Source: Terriglobia bacterium
Lineage (GTDB): Bacteria; Acidobacteriota; Terriglobia; Acidiferrales; UBA7541
Length of the DNA stretch: 43,005 bases
Assembly (NCBI GenBank): GCA_020073485.1
Contig: JAIQFB010000035.1
Span: 1-43,005, forward strand
Reading direction: 5' to 3'
Part shown: positions 34,861 to 43,005 of the stretch, one piece after another
Layout of the letters: each line of letters opens with the position of its first letter
Numbering within the stretch: position 1 is the stretch's first letter
The notes under the pieces: generated by a model
The model's database searches: none
What the model was told of the DNA's origin: nothing
Seen by the model: only the letters and a program-made list of their open reading frames with translations
Program-made: the position numbers and the translations under genes

Positions 34861-36141
34861 CTATTGAATCAAATCAGTTTGCATCGGTGGCCAAACAATC
34901 GCTTCAACATCACGCCGATGGATGGGGGCTGAATAGTCCCGCACAAGTCCAGCCCTGATCCAATCAACAGCATCCCACCCAATCAGTCCGGCCATCGTGG
35001 GAGCGCCGAAGGTCGGCTCATCACTATCAAGCCGTTCTGCTGTCAGTTCCACATCTGCCGCATGCTCTTGCGTTGCCGGCTCGCTGTGCCCAGTTAGCGT
35101 AGCCAATTCAATGACGACATCTACCACATCATCCGGGTTCCACTCGGCTCGCAGAAGCATTCCCGCAAGTGCCCAAAATGCCTCACGGCAACTTTCATCG
35201 TCCTGCGGCCATCGGCGCGCTAGGCGTTCCAGTGTCCGCGTGCGCTTGTTTTTTTCATTGTCCTTTACCTCCTCAACGATGGATCCCCGGCGATTCTTGG
35301 CGATTCGGACCCGGTAGTCCTGTTCTGAGAACTTAACCCGGTCACACATCTCCATAAGTCGGCTTGCAATGCGCTCGTCAATCTGGTTTAGCGCCTCAAA
35401 ATCGATGTTGCTCGTCACCACAAGCACGATCTCGCGGGTGTAGCATTCGTCCACAAGGTGTAGAAGTGACTGGCGAACGTAGTCGGTAGCTTTTTCCGAG
35501 CCGAAGTCATCCAAGATCAGAAAGTCGGCGGTGTCAAGAATCTCGTAAACAACTTCTTCCGCGCTCTCCCTCCGACCGAACGCTGTCTGGCAAAGCAATA
35601 TGAAACGGCGAGCATTTATGAACCTGCCGCGAAGGCCACGCTTAATTAGCTCTCGCATTGCCGCCACGGCTAAATGCGTTTTGCCGGTTCCGACACTGCC
35701 GAACAGATACAGGCCAACCCCCAGATCGCTGGAGGTCCAGTTCCGTATAAATCTGACCTTTTCTGACAATCGCTCAGTGTGGGCTGTAAATCCGGAAAAC
35801 GTGCGGTCCAAGCATTTGAGGGGAACTCCAAAGCGTTGAAGCGTAGTCCGCACACACTTCTCGTGGCATTGTTCACTGCAATAGCCGAACCGCTGATGGT
35901 TTGGAATTTCATCCTGGGCGGGCGGAAGCTCGAATCGCTCATTACATCCTCGGCAGTATCTCTGGCGATTCTTGCGGTCTCTGCACACTGAGCACTCGGT
36001 TTCGCCTTCTGGAAGGCGGTCATCACAAGTCAAACAATGCCCGTGAGTCGGAGTTTCTTGGCAGTTGCAGTGCGCTTTGGCATCAAGGCGTTGTATCGTC
36101 TCGCGAATCTCAACGCATGGATTAATAGACTGGTAGGTCAT
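34861..36141 (-). CDS. DnaC-like AAA+ helicase loader with zinc-finger N-terminus
   Basis: The 426-aa product would load the replicative helicase at the element's origin. Residues 1-100 hold at least four Cys/His pairs (HCNC, HCLTC, CSVC, CRGC, YCSEQC), likely zinc ribbons. The ATPase core has Walker A GSVGTGKTHLA (148-155), Walker B LILDDFG (208-212), sensor 1 VVTSN (243-245) and arginine finger RIASR (257-261), as in DnaC/IstB. The last 130 residues (ALAGMLLRAEWNPDDVVDVVIEL...GAPTMAGLIGWDAVDWIRAGL) resemble C-terminal tails of phage primase-polymerases; this is inference. The ATG at 36141 overlaps the initiator gene's end by 20 bases. Confidence 0.85.
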   Translation of the reverse strand: MTYQSINPCVEIRETIQRLDAKAHCNCQETPTHGHCLTCDDRLPEGETECSVCRDRKNRQRYCRGCNERFELPPAQDEIPNHQRFGYCSEQCHEKCVRTTLQRFGVPLKCLDRTFSGFTAHTERLSEKVRFIRNWTSSDLGVGLYLFGSVGTGKTHLAVAAMRELIKRGLRGRFINARRFILLCQTAFGRRESAEEVVYEILDTADFLILDDFGSEKATDYVRQSLLHLVDECYTREIVLVVTSNIDFEALNQIDERIASRLMEMCDRVKFSEQDYRVRIAKNRRGSIVEEVKDNEKNKRTRTLERLARRWPQDDESCREAFWALAGMLLRAEWNPDDVVDVVIELATLTGHSEPATQEHAADVELTAERLDSDEPTFGAPTMAGLIGWDAVDWIRAGLVRDYSAPIHRRDVEAIVWPPMQTDLIQ

Positions 36142-36957
36142 CGAATTTACTCTTTTCTTCGGAATGTGATGCTCGCGACAGGGTCGCCACAACTTGTTCG
36201 TCCCAGCGACGATCATTCAGAAAGGTGGCAGGGTAGGGAATGTATCGCCCACCATCGCGGCTCCATTGGTCGGTTTTCTTCCACTCCTCGACAGAAGAAA
36301 GAATAGCTGGGACCTCTGAGGGTTTGATTTTCTTCCAAGATTGAGAAGACCTCCTCTTGTTCACCTTTCTTGGATATACCTTCCAAAACTCGTCAAAACC
36401 TCCACCCCCCGCTTCTAGGGGATTAGGTTCTTTCTCTCTGTTGTCACTCTGCCCTCTCATCTCTCTATTACCCGCCACTTTGCGGACAAAGTGACGACAG
36501 CTTTCCGACACTTCCCCGACAGGCTCGTACACCGGGTGACGCCAATCGGTTGTAGCTTCGGCGTTTACCCTGTATTCCTTCCCCGACAGATCATGAACAC
36601 TTCCCCGACAAAGTATCGTCGGATAGTTACCACGCTTTCCTGGGGTTTTGAACGTCTTCAACCATCCGATAGCCTCTAAATGCTTCAGGCATCGCTGGAT
36701 GGTACGTTCGGAAACACGACGGCAATGGGCGTGTATGGCCGGGGCACTGGTGAAGCAAACGCCAGCAGGGATCGAAGACTTGCTGCCGATAACGAGATTG
36801 GCTTTAAGACAGAGATAATCGTGTATCCCATTCTCCAAGAGATCAATCTTGTCATTCTCAATGTGTTCTAGTATCCCGCGACGCCGCTTGTAGAATCCGG
36901 CATTGGCGGTTTTGGTTTTTTCTGTTGACGCTGGTAATGAGGATGCCTTATTTGACG
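36122..36957 (-). pseudogene. Phage-type replication initiator, 5' end cut off by an IS3 element
   Basis: The frame stays open from 36957 (the IS edge) to the stop at 36122: SNKASSLPAS...GFYKRRRGILEHIENDKIDLLENGIHDYL, then a winged-helix part with SERTIQRCLKHLEAIGWLKT, and a C-terminal FDEFWKVYPRKVNKRRSSQSW...YIPYPATFLNDRRW typical of phage replisome organisers. There is no good start before 36838 (a TTG). Reading past the IS, the bases at 38204-38210 give ATG GTA A on the minus strand. Joined to CG TCA AAT AAG at 36957, this restores an intact gene starting MVTSNK (about 279 aa). The gene is therefore split by the IS after codon two. It precedes the DnaC-like gene in an operon. Confidence 0.75.
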
Positions 36958-37017
36958 TGACCGGCTTGAATTAGTCCAGCGGGAGTGAGAGAAAATCACT
37001 CTAAAGGAGAGCTGGAC

Positions 37018-37296
37018 ATGCCGATGAAGAGATACAAGCCGGAGCAGATCGTGAATCTCCTGCGGCAGATCGAAGTGGAAATCGCGAACGGAAAAACCAC
37101 ACCGCAAGCCTGCAAGGAAGCAGAGATTACTCAGCAGACCTACTACCGCTGGAGAAAAGAATTCGGCGGTCTAAAGCTGGATCAAGCGAAACGGATGAAG
37201 GAACTGGAACGGGAGAACGCGAAGCTGAAGCGTTTAGTGGCGGAACTGTCTCTGGAGAAGCAGATCCTGAAGGATGTGGCCTCGGGAAACTTCTAA
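37018..37296 (+). CDS. IS3-family transposase OrfA
   Basis: The 92-aa product ([27 protein letters not shown]...[22 protein letters not shown]) has the helix-turn-helix and leucine-zipper ([25 protein letters not shown]) of IS3-family OrfA. AAAGGAG lies eight bases before the ATG. It binds the element ends. Ribosomes can slip by -1 at GGGAAAC (37284-37290) to make an OrfAB fusion; the zero-frame stop comes six bases after. Confidence 0.93.
   Translation: MPMKRYKPEQIVNLLRQIEVEIANGKTTPQACKEAEITQQTYYRWRKEFGGLKLDQAKRMKELERENAKLKRLVAELSLEKQILKDVASGNF
37284..37290 (+). promoter_or_regulatory. Programmed -1 frameshift site (G_GGA_AAC)
   Basis: In the orfA frame the bases read G GGA AAC, a canonical X_XXY_YYZ slippery heptamer, with the orfA stop TAA two codons later. 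Slipping here continues into orfB, which lies in the -1 frame. Confidence 0.7.
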
Positions 37297-37319
37297 GCCC
37301 TGAGCGGCGGCGTTGTGCG

Positions 37320-38162
37320 GTGGAGCATGCGCGCGAAAAGTATGAAGTAAGCGAGCGGCATGCCTGTCGGCTGCTGGGGCAGTGGCGAAGGACACAACGC
37401 TATGCCGCGATCCAGAGGATCGACGAGGATGAGCTGACCGGAACGATCATTGCCCTGACCAGTGAATATGGGCGCTACGGCTATCGGAGGATCACTGTGG
37501 AGTTGCGTAAAGCGGGCTGGCAGGTGGGTAAGGATCGGGTCCAGCGCATCTGGCGGCGGGAGGGGCTGAGGGTACCACAGAAGCAGAAGCCCAGAGGGCG
37601 GCTATGGTTCAACGATGGATCATGCGTGCGGCTGAGGCCAGAGCGGGCCAACCACGTTTGGGCCTATGATTTCGTGAGCGCGATGACGCACGACGGGCGG
37701 ATGCTGCGCCTTCTGGTGCTGATCGACGAATACACACGGGAATGCCTGGCAATTCGAGTGGCAAGGCGGTTGGGGAACTCTGAAGTGATCGAGACGTTGG
37801 CAGACGTGATGGTGTGGCGAGGTATCCCGGAGCACATTCGGTCTGACAACGGCCCAGAGTTCGTAGCCAAAGAACTGCGGAAGTGGCTGGGGATGATCGG
37901 AACGGGCACGCTGTACATCGAGCCCGGGAGTCCCTGGGAGAACGGCTACTGCGAGAGCTTCAACGGAAAGCTACGGGATGAATGCCTGAACGGGGAGATC
38001 TTTTACTCGCTGAAGGAGGCGCAGATCGTGATCGAAAAGTGGCGGGTGGAATACAACACCAGGAGACCACACTCGGCGCTCGGCTATAGGCCGCCGGCGC
38101 TGGCGGCCTATAGCCCCCTGGTTCCACCAAACTCAATTTCGAAACCAATGACTGTGATATAA
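37320..38162 (+). CDS. IS3-family transposase OrfB (DDE catalytic part)
   Basis: The 280-aa product, or more likely the back end of an OrfAB fusion, has the DDE triad: [15 protein letters not shown] and [17 protein letters not shown]. All appear intact. Upstream of the nominal GTG the frame is open across the slippery site and encodes [16 protein letters not shown], a conserved part of the fused protein. The ending [17 protein letters not shown] is the usual IS3 C-terminus. The IS may still be mobile. Confidence 0.93.
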   Translation: MEHAREKYEVSERHACRLLGQWRRTQRYAAIQRIDEDELTGTIIALTSEYGRYGYRRITVELRKAGWQVGKDRVQRIWRREGLRVPQKQKPRGRLWFNDGSCVRLRPERANHVWAYDFVSAMTHDGRMLRLLVLIDEYTRECLAIRVARRLGNSEVIETLADVMVWRGIPEHIRSDNGPEFVAKELRKWLGMIGTGTLYIEPGSPWENGYCESFNGKLRDECLNGEIFYSLKEAQIVIEKWRVEYNTRRPHSALGYRPPALAAYSPLVPPNSISKPMTVI

Positions 38163-38203
38163 AACTCTCTCACTTCTCCTGGACTAAAATCTCGACCCGG
38201 TCA

Positions 38204-38375
38204 TTACCATCGCATTTATTGTAATCGTCTAGTCCACACTTCGACCCTAAACGTTTACTCTTAAAGAAGTCACGCTGTCAACTGCACGAGTGACGTGTGC
38301 AGATTACAATGCAAGACTAACTATCTAAGTGTCGAGGGTAGTAGGTGTAGACCCTGCCTGGTTATTCGCGAATTC
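38204..38375 (-). promoter_or_regulatory. Leader of the interrupted initiator gene with possible operator
   Basis: Read on the minus strand, this stretch ends in the ATG GTA A start of the initiator (38204-38210). TTGACA (38276-38281) could be a -35 box, though the -10 is poor. An inverted repeat CTGCAC...GTGCAG (38282-38302) next to it may be an operator. The IS now separates this leader from the gene. Confidence 0.35.
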
Positions 38376-38681
38376 CTATTCCCAAGCTCGCAACGTAGCA
38401 CGAATGAATGCGGCGCGATTCGGTTCGATCTCGGAATCTTTACCAAAGAGTTTAAGAGAACTCCGAAAGTCGATATTCAATTGTACATCGTAAAACTTTC
38501 CGTCTTCATGCGACACCCAGTGCAACTTGGGTTTAAGCGGTGGCGTAACGCCTATTTCAGTCCAAGTGTCCACGAGCCAGTCTATCGCTTTCCCGGTTTC
38601 GCCAAGGTGAAGTGATGCCCACATGCTGATCGCCGTGTGAACGGTGCTGCGAGAGAATACCCTGACGGCTTGGGTTGGCAT
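38376..38681 (-). CDS. Orphan cargo protein of the integrated element
   Basis: The 101-aa product (MPTQAVRVFSRSTVHTAISMWASLHLGETGKAIDWLVDTWTEIG...) starts at ATG 38681 with GGAGG five bases upstream, a strong site. The N-terminal 45 residues look helical; the rest (HWVSHEDGKFYDVQLNIDFRSSLKLFG...NRAAFIRATLRAW) looks mixed. No membrane segment, signal or known motif is seen. It lies between the initiator leader and attR, the usual place for a regulator or a cargo gene. I do not recognise it. Confidence 0.65.
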   Translation of the reverse strand: MPTQAVRVFSRSTVHTAISMWASLHLGETGKAIDWLVDTWTEIGVTPPLKPKLHWVSHEDGKFYDVQLNIDFRSSLKLFGKDSEIEPNRAAFIRATLRAWE

Positions 38682-38923
38682 ATGAACCTCCATGCTTTAG
38701 GCTACGTCTAGTTTATATAGCAGTTAATGATATAGGTGTGTCAAATGGGCTATGCTGACAGTGAGACGAAGTGGAGTGAATATCATCCGCGCGCCTGCAC
38801 TATGGATATTCTATGGACGAACGGGGTGCAAAGGCCAGCGAAAGGGAGCTACCAACGTGGTGTCGGTATCATGATTTGTTTGGGTTTAGTTGTTTGGAGT
38901 TGTTCCGCGTGCAAACTGTGATT
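38682..38923. other. Element end before attR, no clear gene
   Basis: About 240 bases with two overlapping small plus-strand frames (38736-38921 and from 38813) that lack ribosome sites and motifs. It likely holds the promoter of the orphan gene and attR-proximal recombination sites. Confidence 0.4.
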
Positions 38924-38971
38924 GGGCTCATAACCCGAAGGTCGTTGGTTCAAATCCAACCCCCGCAACCA
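38924..38971 (+). other. attR (48-bp copy of the tRNA-fMet 3' part)
   Basis: Identical over 48 bases to 33372-33419. It lacks the 5' part of the tRNA, so it is not a functional tRNA gene. A new integrase remnant begins directly after it, so it may also be attL of an older element. Confidence 0.92.
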
Positions 38972-38977
38972 GCAATC

Positions 38978-39172
38978 TTACGCAGCTTCAAGGGCTTCCG
39001 ATTTTCGAGTCGGAAGCCCTTTTACTTGAATCGCAGCTAAGCTGACAGAATTCACCGCTTTTTCGATTGAGTCTCCCGCCAGCTTCGCAGCTTCCTCGTT
39101 CTCTTTCCATCCCCTGTGTGTGTAAACGTCAAGCGTCAAGGAGCCAGTCAGCGCATGGCCAGCTAGGCATCG
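38978..39172 (-). pseudogene. C-terminal remnant of a second tyrosine integrase
   Basis: The minus-strand frame encodes LAGHALTGSLTLDVYTHRGWKENEEAAKLAGDSIEKAVNSV, matching the end of tyrosine recombinases (H...TLxVYTH with the catalytic tyrosine). Upstream, in this frame and the other two, no integrase sequence continues; the frame runs into unrelated residues to 39256. It sits beside attR in the same place and direction as int beside attL. It is best read as the decayed integrase of an older element in tandem. Confidence 0.65.
38992..39023 (+). terminator. Terminator hairpin after attR
   Basis: GGGCTTCCGA (38992-39001) pairs perfectly with TCGGAAGCCC (39010-39019) and is followed by TTTT. 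It lies in the integrase remnant's 3' end, the same layout as the hairpin at 33436-33471. Confidence 0.75.
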
Positions 39173-39452
39173 AGGCGCTCGGGATGGATTCGGCGGAAGA
39201 CACCAGCCGTGCCATCGCAACGGGCAGGCTTCCCAATGTCGTTGTCCTCGAAGCAACCGCCAAGCTTCTTGACGGCCCTAGAATCCGGAATCTGGTCCAG
39301 CGTGTCCCCGCCGTTCTGATAGCCTCGCGCACCGCAAAAGTTTCCCTTCCAGACACCGCTGTCACTTTCTTCCGTGCCGTTCTTATCGCCGAGATTGTTG
39401 CCCCGGTGAGAGAATTTCTAGCACGCGACACCACCTGAAAGAGTGAACTATC
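39173..39452. other. Decayed sequence between two integrase remnants
   Basis: About 280 bases in which open frames exist on both strands (plus 39067-39438, minus 39129-39434) but none has a ribosome site or a recognisable motif. It is probably gene debris. Confidence 0.4.
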
Positions 39453-39671
39453 ATGCTTAGAAGCAGATGGCAGACCTACATCTGTTTAAGGTTGATGGAA
39501 GGGGCTGATGTTTATCAGCTTGCGAAAAACTGCTGCATCAGCGTCGAGATGATCGAGAAGCACTATGCGGCACATATCAAAAACATGCTGGATGCTGAAC
39601 TCAGTAATGTTAGAAAAGCGGAGAAATCATCAAAAAGCGTCAAAGATACCGATGAGGGTGAGGATTTGTAA
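39453..39671 (+). pseudogene. C-terminal remnant of another site-specific integrase
   Basis: The frame encodes TYICLRLMEGADVYQLAKNCCISVEMIEKHYAAHIKNMLDA. This matches the C-terminus of a class of integrases seen in Proteobacteria: the H/R-x-T-Y, leucine-rich helix, then the catalytic Tyr in EKHYAAH (from memory). Only about 72 residues of about 400 remain, and the catalytic Arg region is gone. Its orientation is opposite to the other remnant, so it comes from a different event. Confidence 0.6.
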
Positions 39672-39692
39672 AAACAGGGGGCAGCTGTCTCC

Positions 39693-42100
<2,408 letters not shown>

Positions 42101-42257
42101 TCTCGGGGGAAAGTTCTTGATTGACTTATAAAGTGCAGCCTCGACCTAGCGAGCAACGCTGCAAGCTGCGGAGAAACGGCGACTGAGGATGCTTCGAGGG
42201 TACTACTTTCTTTGTCGCGCATAACGGCATGCAGTTTTATGGTGTTTGGAGGTTGCC

Positions 42258-42689
42258 ATGACGATGCGCTTTGCAGTCTTGTTTAGCGTCTTGCTTTGCA
42301 TAGTCAGCTCATTAAGAGCCGATGGGCGATCAGAGATGGATAGCCCACAGCTTCCTTCGAACTATGTGCCCTCCGGTAAGGCGATGTACAAAGATTATTG
42401 CGCCGCCTGTCATGGTCTCGACGCCAAAGGCAACGGACCTATGGCTCATATGTTGAAGCTGCCACCAGCGGATCTCACGACTCTTGCCAATCGTCACGGG
42501 GGGAAATTCCCATACGAGTATGTTTCAGGCGTTTTCCGTTTTGGAACGGGTGCTACGATTCTTCACGGTGCAAAGGATATGCCCATATGGGGTCCCATCT
42601 TCAAATCCCTTGATAAGAACAACGAGCGTGTCATACAGCTACGTATCAAGAACCTCTGCAACTATCTGGCGTCTTTGCAAGTGAGGTAA
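42258..42689 (+). CDS. Monoheme cytochrome c, secreted
   Basis: The 143-aa product has a signal peptide (MRFAVLFSVLLCIVSSLRADG), one heme site (YCAACHGLDAKGNG) and a likely Met ligand in AKDMPIWGPIF. It ends with a helix RIKNLCNYLASLQV. The pattern is that of class I cytochromes of alternative respiratory chains. GGAGG five bases before ATG 42258 decides the start over TTG 42246. It follows katG by 157 bases and may serve as an electron donor in the same oxidative-stress unit, but that is inference. Confidence 0.9.
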   Translation: MTMRFAVLFSVLLCIVSSLRADGRSEMDSPQLPSNYVPSGKAMYKDYCAACHGLDAKGNGPMAHMLKLPPADLTTLANRHGGKFPYEYVSGVFRFGTGATILHGAKDMPIWGPIFKSLDKNNERVIQLRIKNLCNYLASLQVR

Positions 42690-42882
42690 CTCCGGTCACG
42701 TCCAGTGGCGAAACTCCGGATCGGATTGTGCGGTGACCCTCTCTAACGAGCCGGACGGCGGGGTGGGGTTGGCCCCGAGATGTCTATTAGCAGCCACAAT
42801 ACTTTGAATTGCGCTTACCATTATGGGGAATAGGCACTAGTTCCGTAATTGCCTTCTGATTCAATTGCGCTCCTTACTTGCC
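42690..42882. other. Intergenic stretch, nothing recognised
   Basis: Almost 200 bases between convergent genes. No palindrome of the backbone type, RNA or gene is seen. Confidence 0.4.
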
Positions 42883-43005
42883 TTATTCCGTCCCCAAGAA
42901 CGCGTAGCGTAGCAGAAAGAGAACCGAGAGGACCCAGATCAGCGGGCTGATTTCGCGGATTCTTCCCGTGCCAATTTTAATGAAAGTGAAGGAGAGCAGT
43001 CCGAG
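42883..43005 (-). CDS. NCS2/AzgA-like permease, C-terminal end (5' part outside window)
   Basis: The minus-strand frame is open from the window edge to TAA at 42883-42885 and encodes 40 residues: LGLLSFTFIKIGTGRIREIS, then PLIWVLSVLFLLRYAFLGTE. This matches the last two membrane helices of nucleobase permeases of the NCS2/AzgA group (ISYTxxKLxxGRxxxxxPLVWVLAxLFxxRF pattern, from memory). Too little is visible for a substrate. Confidence 0.65.
   Translation of the reverse strand, partial: LGLLSFTFIKIGTGRIREISPLIWVLSVLFLLRYAFLGTE

Larger units (their letters stand above)
36958..38203 (+). mobile_element. IS3-family insertion sequence (IS407-like), 1246 bp
   Basis: The ends begin TGACCGG and finish CCGGTCA; imperfect inverted repeats extend about 37 bases and share TTAGTCCAG and AGTGAGAGA. 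Inside are orfA and orfB with a frameshift site. TG...CA-type ends with TGA and this orfA/orfB similarity fit the IS407 group (inference). The flanks (GACG and TTAC) show no target duplication, which suggests rearrangement or later mutation. Confidence 0.88.

Noticed and set aside
36838-36838. TTG at 36838 as true start of the replication initiator
   Set aside because: Coding sequence clearly continues upstream to the IS edge, so this TTG is internal.
38924-38971. Second tRNA-fMet gene
   Set aside because: Only the anticodon stem to the CCA end is present; the 5' half is missing. It is an att repeat.
39067-39438. 123-aa plus-strand and 101-aa minus-strand open frames
   Set aside because: Both overlap in a decayed region, and neither has a start signal or recognisable motif.

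Overview
The window looks like a chromosome segment of an Acidobacteriota bacterium (inference). Three things point there: many intergenic palindromes built on 'aggcttcagcct' or 'caggcactcttgcctg' cores, several secreted orphan proteins of a style common in that phylum, and a multiheme cytochrome/porin locus. The DNA is G+C-rich and coding-dense, with mostly ATG starts, some TTG and GTG starts, and clear AGGAG-type ribosome sites.

Layout. 1-675 is the C-terminal end of a ClpA/B/C-type AAA+ ATPase. 775-5255 (minus) is a complete glycine-cleavage operon, gcvT-gcvH-gcvPA-gcvPB. 5341-6118 is a small unit with IS21-like composite ends around one methyltransferase gene. 6216-8416 holds a conserved protein of unknown function, a Cys-rich 59-aa protein and a degenerate RsbW-like protein. 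9119-13753 is an electron-transfer locus: decaheme MtrA/DmsE-type cytochrome, MtrB/PioB-type porin, monoheme cytochrome c, NapC-like tetraheme membrane cytochrome and a small membrane protein. 13982-31893 is housekeeping: a secreted orphan, ftcD, acyl-CoA synthetase, thiG, CPBP protease, DUF1624-type acyltransferase, FtsB-like protein, phosphohexomutase, cutA, a PLP transsulfuration enzyme, an FtsX-like permease, ferredoxin-NADP reductase and glgB. 32227-33182 has two small orphans; the first lies behind a near-consensus sigma-54 promoter.

The most unusual part is 33343-42689. A complete initiator tRNA (tRNA-fMet) at 33343-33419 carries an integrated element of about 5.55 kb. The last 48 bases of the tRNA are repeated perfectly at 38924-38971 (attL/attR). 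Between them lie an intact-looking tyrosine integrase, a DnaC-like ATPase, a phage-type replication initiator and a small cargo gene. An IS3-family element (36958-38203) cuts the initiator gene right after its first codons. Beyond attR the same layout starts again in decayed form: an integrase C-terminus beside the att site with a terminator inside it, then a second integrase fragment, then katG and a cytochrome c. I read this as tandem accretion at a tRNA-fMet hotspot, with katG as possible old cargo. The window ends in the C-terminus of an NCS2/AzgA-like permease (minus strand).

How the genes work together. The NapC-like protein could take electrons from quinol, the monoheme cytochrome could shuttle them, and the decaheme/porin pair could carry them across the outer membrane. 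No extracellular cytochrome is present. The gcv genes feed one-carbon units into folate, as does FtcD. On the element, the initiator and loader would start replication and the integrase would excise or insert it. With the initiator broken by the IS, the element is probably fixed or dependent on help.
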